The notes below the pieces were generated by a model, which worked only from the letters and a program-made list of their open reading frames with translations, ran no database searches and was not told where the DNA came from. From Sialis fuliginosa (taxonomy: Eukaryota; Arthropoda; Insecta; Megaloptera; Sialidae), in the NCBI GenBank assembly GCA_961205875.1, contig OY540816.1, positions 496,001-560,000 of the forward strand: 64,000 nt of DNA. The letters are read 5' to 3'. Position 1 is the first letter of the stretch, and every line of letters starts with the position of its first letter. This document shows, one piece after another, positions 1 through 12,200 of the stretch. A program made the translations under genes and the position numbers.

Positions 1-70
1 CCAATATAGAGGAATGACCTCAGAAGTTACAGTGGTCGCAGTGTATATCGGAACATAGCCCTAATCTTAC

Positions 71-245
71 CTTTCTGGGCAAATAGGACAACTAATAGTT
101 TTAATGACTTTATGAATACTTGTGTGATTTTGTAATGCATTCATATTAGTAAACTGCTTTCCACAAATATGACAAAGGTGTTCTCCTTGTCGATTGTGAG
201 CAATCATATGGTATTTATATTTAGATTTTATAGTAAATTCTTTTC
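71..245 (-). CDS. C2H2 zinc finger exon, recent copy of 8354-8528
   Basis: A 175-base exon, phase 1 in and phase 2 out, with the same splice signals as 8354-8528. The first 27 complete codons encode identical residues and about eight of the rest differ; the flanking intron is also similar for about 65 bases. It encodes the second half of one finger, one whole finger (CHICGKQFTN...) and the start of a third (CPICPE). Because it needs a phase-1 donor, it cannot follow 4619-4784 (phase 2). It could follow 6730-7055 by alternative splicing, follow an exon I could not find between 246 and 4618, or belong to a tandem paralogue. Confidence 0.65.
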
Positions 246-3200
246 CTGTAAATAATTTAATCTAAAAATAATCAACTCTAATTTTTCTATGTTAAATCAT
301 TCCTAAAACAAAGATTTCAAACGACAATCTTAAAAAATTGATAAAGACATACAGGGCTATGTGAAATTGGCAACTGATTTTGGAAATTAAATTTTTTTTT
401 ATATGCATTTGTTTGTACCCGCTTGTACCGCAAAATTTTCGTTTGTACCTCAAAGGGCTACGAGATATAATTTTTTTTAAAAGGGTAGCAACCAACATTA
501 TGATATTAAAAATATGTGAACGGCATCAGCTTCGACATCGTTTGTTTCCGTTTGTACCGCAAATATTATTGATTTTAAACAAAGGGCTAAATAATAAAAA
601 TTAAAAATTAGGGCGATATCAAAAAAGTTCCAAAGTGGGTATTTCTAATTTGGATTGTTTAATAAATTGTTTATCATGTGTGAGTGTTCGTTTGTACCAC
701 CAAGGGTTATTTTTTTAATTTTCGGAATATTTTAAATCTGTAAACGGCATTAAATCCAGCGTCGTTTGTACACGTTTGTACCGTAAATATATTTGTTTGT
801 ACCTCAAAGGGCCAAAAGGTACAAACGATTGCATATGATAAACAATTTATTTAATATACCAAACATGAAATAACAATGAATTTAGATTATCATATGTCCA
901 ATCGTTTGTACCTTTTGGCCCTTTGAGGTACAAACAAATATTTTTACGGCACAAATGAGTACAAACGACGCTGAATCCAATGCCGTTTACAGATTTAAAG
1001 TATTCCGAAAATTACATAGTCTACGATGTTTTATTTGTTTTTCCCTACGAGCCCTTAGACTTAAAAAATAACCCTTGGTGGTACAAATGAACACTCACAC
1101 ATGATAAACAATTTATTAAACAATCCAAATTAGAAATACCCACTTTGGAACTTTTTTGATATCGCCCGTATTTTTAATTTTTATTATTTAGCCCTTTGTT
1201 TAAAACCAATAATATTTGCGGTACGAACGATGTCGAAGCTGATGCGGTTCACAAAAAACAACGAAACCCACGAAAACTATTGAAATAGTACGGATTCAGT
1301 GATGAGAACAGATGGAACACGTTTCTCTCATTTTTAGAAAACCTTGGTACTACAAGTAAATACAACTTGAGAAATCGTCGATTCGGTTATTTCACCTTTA
1401 ATAGAATAGGAATAGAATCATGAACTCACAACGAATCAAAAAAAATCCGAAATATGTATTCCAGAGGAGACTTCCCCGAAGATTTGGATAACTGGAAAAA
1501 CAACACTATCACCGTAATATTTTTTGTAATCAAATGATAAGAGTGATAAGGTTGGGAATGTGGAAGTTTACTTTTCGCAGAGTATTTTTTTGGAAGCTTT
1601 ATCTCAACAACCAATTCCGCTAGAGAGCTCTTTCTGTCCGAAATAGTTGGGGCACTTTACGGTAATTAAAAGCTACATTCTTGAATTTTTTTTAAATTTT
1701 TATATTAATAATTTAGAAAATAGAGATTAGATTAGATTCGTTATCAAAGCGTACCCTTTCATAACGAATCTAAACTATCCAATATATACAGGGTGTCATT
1801 TTAATCAACGCAGTCAAATATCTCGAAAAATAAGCGAAATTGAGAAAAACGTTTCAAACAAAAGTTGCTTGGTTTCAAGGGGGCCAAACAATGGTGACCT
1901 TGCGGTTGACCTTCAAACCATTTTCAAGGTCAACTTTGATTTTTTAAATGGAATGCTATATTTTTTATTGCATATTCGTATTCTACGTGAAAAAATGAGT
2001 ATCTTTAGTAGGAAAAATTTTTCTTAAAAATGCTTTCTTCTCTTGGTGTATGGCGCTGTAATATTTATCAACGAACTCAAATATTTAAAAAAAAAGTTGC
2101 ACCTAATAGCTCAAACTACTTTTACATTACCCAAAAACAACGGCGTGGACGTAGTAGTTGTATGTTTCTTTTGGGGTGCTTTTTTAAAGTAAGAGGCAAG
2201 AGGACTCACATTAAAAAAGCATCCCAAAGGAAACATACAACTAACTACGTCCACGCCGTTGTTTCTGGGTAATGCTAAAAGTAGTTTGAGCTATTAGGTG
2301 CAACTTTTTTTTTAAATATTTGAGTTCGTTGATAAATATTACAACGCCATACACCAAGAGAAGAAAGCATTTTTAAGAAAAATTTTTCCTACTAAAGATA
2401 CTCATTTTTTCACGTAGTATACGAATATGCAATAAAAAATATAGCTTTCCATTTAAAAAATCAAAGTTGACCTTGAAAATGGTTTGAAGGTCAACCGCAA
2501 GGTCACCATTGTTTGGCCCCCTTGAAACCAAGCAACTTTTGTTTGAAACGTTTTTCTCAATTTCGCTTATTTTTCGAGATATTTGACTGCATTGATTAAA
2601 ATGACTCACCCTGTATATTATGATATCCACTATTAACAATTTAATAAAACAGAAACAGTTTTATTTTCTAGAGGTACCAACTTAAAAAACGTTAAACTTA
2701 GTTAGTTATTACAGCTTAAAAAAAGTGTGTTTTCAGTCATTTTAATCAGCGTAGCGGATAAACAAATGAATTTTTTTAAATGGAGGTTGTAGGGAATTTT
2801 GTAGCGTTTAACATTTATTTGAAACTTTTTTTATATAACACTTATTTAGACCGCTATTTAACAAAAATCAGAAAATCTTAAGAATTTTGCAATTGAACCA
2901 TAGTTAACCCCTGTCGCGGACAACCATTAACCAAAATCGGAGCAAAATTAGGGTATTACTCTACACCACTTTTGTAACATATTCTGTGAGTATTAAAACT
3001 GTACGCAAAAATTCCTATTTTAGGTACTTTTTAGTCTAGCCAGCCTGGACTATGAGTGGAATGTCTATAGTTAGGTCTCCTAAAATGCAACAAAAAACGT
3101 TATATATTTGCTTTTAAATGTCGTTATCAGAGCGTCTCCCCCCATTTAATTTCTAAACTATCAATTAAAAAAATCTGGAAAAAATCCAGATTGTAGCTTT

Positions 3201-6200
3201 TAATTAATACTTTCAAAGAAATTTATAACAAACATTGAAAAATTTTGAAATAACTATTTTTTTATAAATCGTAGTGAGAATGACTACGGAACCCTATCAT
3301 GTGCCTGTCCATCACGCCCTTCACTGTATTATTAAATTATAAGATACATATTGTTCATTTTCAACACAGTAATAGTAATAGTAAGAAACGAATTAAAAAA
3401 ATATCATTGCGAAAGTTGTAAAAAGGCCAATTTTTCACAATAAGAATACTATTTTTTTTTTAATATAGCGTACCATTAGGAAAAATTTGAATAAAATATA
3501 TTTTATGTATTTTTTGATGAGGAATTCGAAAAAAATAGTTTCATAATTGTATTCTTTAATAGAAAAAACATTTTTTTTTAACGGTTGTAATTTTATTTAT
3601 AAAGTGCTTCTATAGATTTCAGAATACCATAAAAATTTTATTCAAATCGGTGCACCTAATTAAGAGAAAAAAAATGCTTTTTGTTTTCGGCTTTTTTAAT
3701 TATTAGGTATTCGAAAATCCGTTCGATTTGAGGTCTAAAAATTTCAGACTTAATGTACTATTATAGTACAAACATCCACTGAAAGTATCGTTCAGATATG
3801 CTCTGGGGGCAATTTTAGCATCTTTATCTCCCTATGCCCTTTGTTCATTAGTTATAGGCGTTCAATAATAAAAATGTAGGTTAGGTTATGAAACAATTTA
3901 CTAAACTAAGATGATATTGATATGATATGAACTTGATGATATTGTATGGAAAATATTATGAAAGGTCAAATTAAAAAAATAAATACTTAAAATCAGGGCT
4001 TCGAACCGTTATTTTTTTCGTTTCGGTTTGCGTAAAAAAATATATTTCGGTTCCGGTTTTCGTTCCGCAAAAAATAACGTTTTTTTCGGTTCAGCTCCGA
4101 GTGATTAATTAAAAAAAAATTATTTGTATTAAAATTTTTTTTTCTACCATAATTTAGAATATTTTTTGGTACTTGTATGATAGCCCGAACGACAATTTAA
4201 ATGGGAAATAAGATCATGTTAACGCGCGTATTTTAACATGTACTGAACAGTAAAAACCGATATTTTTATTTCGGTTCTGTTCCGGTTTTCGTTCCGGCAA
4301 AAATAACGGTTTTTCCGGTTTTCGGTTCAGTTCCGGTTCGAAGCCCTGCTTAAAATGGACATATTACAGTAATTTCTAATTTATTTTTATTATTAAACGT
4401 GTTCAGTTACATCTAAGTTTATATTTTGATCCAATAATTTGGATTATAACAGATTATAGAGTATTTAAGGCAGTAAATGATCTTGTAAAGCACAAAATAA
4501 ATATTTTTGTATGATCCATATGTGTATTCTGTTACATGCCATTAAATAAAAACTCTAAAAAAAATATTATTTAAATGAATGTAATATTAAACTAATTTTA
4601 TTTTTTTATTAATTTTACCTGTCTGGACAAACTGGACAATTGATCATGTTAATCTCATTATGAATTTTAATGTGGCGTTCTAAATATTTTAATGATCTAA
4701 ATGGTCTTCCACAAATTTGACAAAAGTTTTGATTATGTGTATTCATATGACGCATATATTTAGATCTCCCAACAAATTGTTTACCTATAAATAAATCAAA
4801 TTTATTTAATTAAACTTAAACCAAATTAAAATCATACATTTCAGACAATAATCTTCAAAAACATGCAGACCAAAAAAAACATTTTTATTTAAAATTAATT
4901 CAAAGGGCTGAAGTATTATCTTAATATATAATAAAATGGCCAAGTGAGTGTTGGGCACACACATGATAGGGTTACGTAGTCATTATAAAAAAAAACATCT
5001 GCCAAGTAAATGCACAGTGCTTCCTCGTGCTAAATTCACTAAAACCGATAGTGTTCAGATAAATTGCCTGGCATTGGTTAACCATTTAATTTTTATACAA
5101 ATTTTACTAAAATATCTTAGTTCGAAATTTTTCTTAAAACGCACCTGAATATTTTTTCAAATATTTTTAATTTTTGACAATTTCAATCTAAATCTAAATT
5201 TATGCAAATGTCAAAATGACATTTAAAACGTCAAAGTGACATTTAAAACGCCAAAGTGACATTTAAAACGTCAATATGACATTTAAGATATTCAATCAAA
5301 TATCAATTTAGAAAAACAAAACACGAATTTTAAAAATAAATTGAGATAAATCTTTGTAAAGGAATATTTTACAACAAACGTTGTAGACCCATACTATAGG
5401 AAATTTAATGCTCTACAAAAAATATTCTATAAAATTTTATAAAAATGTAAAAATATTCTAAAAAATGGGACCGTCCTCAAACCAAACCCAACCATCTGAC
5501 CAAGTTTCAATAATATCGGTTCAGTGGTTCATGAGTTATGTGTGTGACAAGGATTCAGGGGACAGACGGACGGACAGACAGACAGACACGGAACGAAAAG
5601 TGTTTGTCTTGACGTGAAACGGATAAATCAATTTAAAATTTTGAAATTGGAGAACTTTTTTTTTGTCTCAATCTGAAACGATCACATAGCTTCTCGTATC
5701 TTCGATATTGCGAGGAAGCAAAAGTTATTTCAAATTTTTTTATAAACTAATCTAGCTATAGCTAGATTAAAAAAAATCCAGAATGTAGCTTTTAGTATAC
5801 TAAAAGCTACATTCTGGATTTTTTTTAGATTTTTTTTCATCAATAGTTAAGAAATTAGAAGGGGGGGGGGCTCTGGTAACCACATTGAAAAGCAAATATA
5901 TCGTGACCGAAGTGTTAAAACCAAAAGGTCATATAACATTTTTTGTTGAATTTTAGGAGACCTATCTGATTTACAACTAGTTAAAAAAAATTAACAGTAG
6001 ATTGAGGATGTAATTCTAAGCAAAAAACTTTATGTGAACCTATGTATGTCCGGAAATTCTTCCTGAGAGAGCTACAGCCTTCCAACAATTTTACCAAAAA
6101 TTTGTGTTTATTTAATATCTAGAGAACCCAATGTGATACAGTTATAAGATTTGGTAGAGGATTTAATATTAATAAGTTTTATCGATTTCCAGTATCAAAT

Positions 6201-9200
6201 AATAATAATTTGGACCAGGGGTGTATTGGGCCAGTGGGCCCGCCGATTTTTATTAACTATTTTTTTGTTCTTTAATTTTTTCCTGAGTTGGGTTCTTGTA
6301 AAAGATTAAAAATGACACAAAATACATAAAAATATACTCTCTTCATTTATCCATAATAGTTTCAGATTTTTTATATTGATAGTTTAGAGAATATAAGGGA
6401 GGGGGGACGCTCTGACTTTGAACGCAAATATATCGTGACTGAAGGGTTGAAATCGAAAGGTGATACACAATTTTTTATTGCATTTTAAGAGACCTATCTC
6501 AAGACACCCTACTTAATGGATTAAATGAAAATTTTGTTTTTGATTATAATTTTCAGTCTATGGAAAGGGGTCCAAAAACATTGTTTTTCCAAAAATCTTA
6601 TCATTTCTGTTTTTGGGTTATCAATTTTCGTTCGTATACCAAATTTAATCATAATCCAAAGCTAAAACATGGGCCAATGGGACCGAAAAAATAAAAATAA
6701 AACACCCTAATAAATATGTATGTACTCACCACATAAATGGCATTTATTTTTCAGATTTTCCAGTTTTCCAGAAGCATGAATGAATTGTGTATCTTGGTTT
6801 TCTATTATATTAATTGTATTCTCAGTTTGTTCTTTAGAAACATTAATATTTTCATTTTCAATAGATTTTCCTTCAACACTTACTAATTCTTTATTTGTGC
6901 AATCCTCATTTAATTTATTATGTTTATTTTGAATATGTTTTTGAAAATTTAGTTTTTTATTATATTTACAACCGCAGAAACTACATATATATTTTTCTCT
7001 TTTTCCATGATCTATTTTCATATGTTTATGCAGATCTTGACTTTGTATAAAAACTCTAAGAAAATTATTTAAATAAATATAATAAAAATAAAAAATCATA
7101 TTGTTATTAGGGTCGAGTGGGGGTAAATATGAAACACGAAAAAAAGAGGTAAAAGTGAAACAAGCTTGCAACTAAAAAACTAATTTGTTTATAGGAGAAT
7201 TATAAAAACTGACATCATCATTAAAGGTTTGTTAAAGCGACCTGAAAATATGAATCGCCTAATAAGTGATGTATATAAAGTTAATTAAGCAGGGTACTTT
7301 TAGCAGGATCAAAAAAAAGTATTTGTAATTTTGTCACTTTTTTGTCGCTATTTTGTACCGCCAGAATTAATTTTGTACCTTGAGCCATTTTCAAAAAACT
7401 AAGATTTTTTTTAATCTAAAGTTAGCAGGGTTCGCGATATCTCAGCCGCTATTAATGGTAGAGTAAACATTTTTTATTTTTTTTGCGTTATAAATGTTAG
7501 TAGGTACATGTAGGTTACAGCCAATGTATCTAGTACACATTTATGAGTGAATTCTGATGAAAATTAGTGACTAAAAACAACTAAACTTAAATTGAAGAAT
7601 ATTCTATCTATTTTACATAAAACCTCCATAAAAATTATATGATTCCGGAAACAAATTATTTCAGGATCTCGACTATTGAAATAAGGTCTATAAAAGACAA
7701 TGACCCTCGTTTGAGTAAGTCTGCTGAGAGTAACAAATTAAAATTTCGTTTTAATATTTAAAATTGACCTATCTTTTTTTCATATAAACCTACATAAAAA
7801 TAATATGATTCTGGAAACAATTTATTGAAGGCACTTAACTATTTAATAAGGTCTAAAAATGGCGGTACAAAATAGCGACAAAAAAGTGACAAAATGATTT
7901 TTGATCCTGCTAAAAGTAACCTGCTTAACTTTATATACATTAATAAGTAATGTGTCACCCCTTCACCCTGTTAGTCAATGTATGTTAGTTAATTTTTTGC
8001 ACATAACTTTCTGTATAGCTCAGATATTAATTAATTTCACATTGATATGCCACAAAGAAGATAAATCAAACTTGCCAAAGTAGCTTTTCTTTTAATTTTT
8101 CTAAAATATTTTCCATTAGAGGCCTGTTTCACTTATCCCAAATTAGAGGTAAAAAATGAAATACACTTTTTTTATTTTTAAAGTCCGTGTGGAATCGTAC
8201 AGTTCAAATGACCTAAATATTTAAAAAAGTTATTCATAAGGGCATCTAGTGGAGTAAATTAAAGTATGAATTTGTATTGTTAACTGTCAAAAAACATATT
8301 ATATTTGTATTTTGTTTCACTTTTACCCCAGTTGACCCTAATTCTAATCTTACCTTTCTGGGCAAATAGGACAACTAACAGTGTTAATGTCTTTATGAAT
8401 ACTTGTGTGAATTAGTAATGCTTTCATATAAGTAAACCGCTTTCCACAAATATGACAAAGGTGTTCTCCTTGTCGATTGTGAGCAATCATATGGTATTTA
8501 TATTTAGATTTTATAGTAAATTCTTTTCCTGTAAATAATTTAATCTAAAAATAATTAACTCTAATTTTTTTATGTTAAATCATTCATAAAACAAATACTA
8601 GACGAGTTTAAAAAAATGTTTTTAAATTTTCTCATTGAATGAGCCGTTTATTTTGTAAGTGGCCTAAGTCCACTTCATTATTAATAATGTTGTTTTATTT
8701 ATCACAATAGCTGGAAAACGAAAGCTTTCTATGGAAAATGTTTGGTACAAAAGTTTTAGGATTTGGCGGGGCAAACCCAATGAAGGTAACAATTTTGACC
8801 TTGAGTGTAGGTTTTAAGGTCATTTTGGGGTCAGCAAATTTTTTTTAAATAGAAAACTAGTTATTTTTTTGCAGATTTGTATTTTGCAAAAAAATCGAAA
8901 TAACTTTTGTTTGAAAAGTTTTTTTAAAAATTTCAAATTTAACGTAATTTAAAAAAAAAATTTATATCAAAAAATTTTTTTTGTGTTCAAAAATTTTGAA
9001 TATATTATCTTAAATGTTTGAGGAAAAATGCAGTTGAAAAAAATATTTTTTATAATTTCATAAATTTTTAAAGCAAAAAAATTTTTTTTAATGTTACAAA
9101 ATTAAAAAAAAAAGTTAAAATTAAAATTTTTTATAAAACTTTTCAGACAAAAGTTATTTATTTTTTTCTGCAAAATACGAATCTTCAAAAAAATAAATAG

Positions 9201-12200
9201 ATTTCCTTTGAAAAAAAATTGTTGACCTCAAAATGACCTTCAAACCTCCACTCAAAGTCAAAATTGTTAACTCAATTGATTTTGCCCCTCTAAATCTTGA
9301 AACTTTTGTACCAAATATTTTCCCTAAAAATCCATAGTTTTCCAGATATTAAGCAATCACAAGACTTAAAAATCATTCCTGAATTGTATAATTTTTTTAA
9401 GAGTTATAAAGAAATAATATAAATTAAAATGAGTGTTTTTTTTTTAATTTGAAGCATTTTAACTAACTACAAATGGAGTTGAGTTCTTTTAAATTAATAA
9501 CAAACGTAATTGTTGATTTTGAAAGTGACCTAACTCCATTTGTGGTAAAAAAACACATATTATTGATTTAATAATTGGGGTTATTTTAATAGTAATTATA
9601 AATTGAACTCCCTTAGAAACACTTAATCAATGTGGCACATTGATATCTTACACGTATATTTTTAATTTTATTGAAACGCAAACTCTTTAATATCTCAGTT
9701 TAAACATAAATGGACTTAGGCCACTTTCAAAATAAACGCCTCAAATAAACTCATGGTGGGTGATTGATCATCCTCCCCCCCCTATCTACGCCACTGATTA
9801 CCGCCCGTTTAAATCATAGCCTTTAATTAATACTCACCACATAAATGGCATTTCATATCTTGATTTTCTGTTATATTATTAATATTCTCAATTTGTTCTA
9901 TAGAAATATTAATATTATCTTCAACATTAGTTTTATTCTCAAATATTATGAATTCATTAATAGTACAATCCTGTTTTCCGATATCAGTTATTTCAGTGGT
10001 GTCCATTGGCAGACATATATTATTGTCAATATGTCTTTTATGATGTTTCAATGTAAGTGAAAATGCTTGTTCTGAATTCTCACACTGTTTTCGAAATGCT
10101 GAAATTTCTTTCAATTTTGTGATACAAACTTTACAAATTTTTTTTGGAAATTCATCAGTAGCATGTACCTTTAAAACAAATTAATATTCATAATAATAAT
10201 CAAAATATTTTAACTATCATAAATAGCATTTATTTTATAGATATAATTTTAATGTTACTTGTAAAAAAAAAACATCTGCCAAATAAATGCACAGTGCTTC
10301 CTCGTGCTAAATTCACCAAAGGTAGTTAATTATTGAACATTTAAATAAAAACCGATTGTTTTTAGATAAATTGCCTGGAATTGGTTAACCATTTAATTTT
10401 TATACAATTTTACTAAAAAATCTTATAGTAGCGTCGAATTATATTTTTTCGTGAAATCTCTTAGTAGTGAAATTTTTTTGACTAAATCACTTGTTTTTGG
10501 ATTCAAGAATATGTGTGTAAGTTTTCCGGATTCTCAGTGCTCCGGAACAGGGTCAAAAATGCCTTTGTTTATAACGAATTAAGGTTTTTTGACGATAGTT
10601 CGGCTAATATTTTGAATAAAATTTGTTTATTGTGACCGTTTAAATAAAAACTATGACATGAAATGTTGCACATCAGTTTGTACCATTAAAAGCTATCTTT
10701 TGAAGACATTTAAAAAAAATTAAGAGTTTTATTTATTTTCTATCTTAACTTTAAAAATATCGTGTTTTTCGCGGTTTTTATTTTTTTACGGGTGAACGGA
10801 ATGACCTTTTGACCTCTACCCTGTGTCATTTTGTTTGTATTTTCATAGCACATCATCTCATATTTTTTAATTTTTTTTATTCAAAATATTAGCCGAACTA
10901 TCGTCAAAAAACCTTAATTTGTTACAAACAAAGGCATTTTTGACCCTGTTCCGGAGCACTGAGAATCCGGAAAACTTACACACATATTCTTGAACCCAAA
11001 AGCAAGCGATTTAGTCAAAAAAATTTCACTACTAAGAGATTTCACGAAACAGCCTTTTTTCAGATAAATCGACGCTACTAGTTCGAAATTTTTCTTAAAA
11101 CGCACCTGATTATTTTTTCGTATATTTTTAATTTTTTGACAATTTCAATCTAAATCTAAAGGTTATAGCCGGGTAAGTATGCAAAACATGCCTTTACATA
11201 GATTTGGATGATTATTTTTTTGGAAGTCCACATTCTATTTAACATTCAACCTGACCAAATATTAACTTCCAAAATTTTTTTTATAACACAGGCCCACAAA
11301 ATAAAAAAAGTGGTCTGAACTTTACATGTGATGGATTTTGGGCCGCTGAATCCGAATCCGACCTCAGAATTTCCCCTAGACCCCACATTTTCCCCCTAGC
11401 CTAGGAGAAAAGTGTATAATTGAAAATTTTCCTTGTTATCCCCTAGGCTAGGGGGAAAATGTGGGGTCTAGGGGAAATTCTCAGGTCGATAGTTTACGAG
11501 CTATTTAGCTTTGAGTGAAAAGGACGGACGGATCGATGGACAGACGACAAAGTTAGATTAAGGGGGTATTCTGGTCTAGAAATTTGAAAAAATCAATTTT
11601 TTTTGCATATTTTCAAAGTTTAGACCCTTAAGAATATGTCCTTAAATGGATTTTTCAAAATTCGAATTATTTTCGGAGATACAGTGGATTTTGTGACGTA
11701 GCATCTAAGTCAGCCGAGTGGAACGAATCACACAATAAACGCGTTTTTCTCGAAACTACTTTTTTTGAAGTGGTTGACATGATATCTCAAGTTCTACCCC
11801 ACCGATTCCTTTGAAATTTGGTGGAAATATTTTTTATATATCTCTCTATCGCGTCTGCCTTGGATTTTAAAAAAAATTCAATTTGGAGTATTTTTAAAAA
11901 ATTCGAAAAGGTCAAAAAAAGGGGTAAAAATTTTTTTTTTTCATATCGACGCCATTTTGTGAATTTTTTTTTTTTGGCTAAGGTCAATGCGATAGCGACA
12001 TCTTTACAGATTGAGAATTTTTCAAATTTTTTTGTTTCAGATCACTATAAGGGCTGGAATCATGTCAACCAGGGTGCACCATTTTTTTTGTAGCCCCCAC
12101 TAAATTGTCGAATTTCTGATTTTTTTTATAATTTTTTTTTATATTCTTAAAATGTCAATAAATATCATACCAAAAAATGGATAGTAAAAATGTTTTTCAT

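Noticed and set aside
2030-2272. 80-codon plus-strand open frame
   Set aside because: It lies across the centre of the 1789-2613 palindrome; its translation is a product of the inverted repeat and has no domain.
5560-5595. GACA/GACG tract as a stand-alone microsatellite
   Set aside because: It is a constant part of the dispersed repeat at all copies, not an independent locus.
11818-12093. 91-codon open frame rich in Phe and Lys
   Set aside because: It lies inside the TTAA element and is driven by T/A runs; a mirrored frame exists on the other strand.
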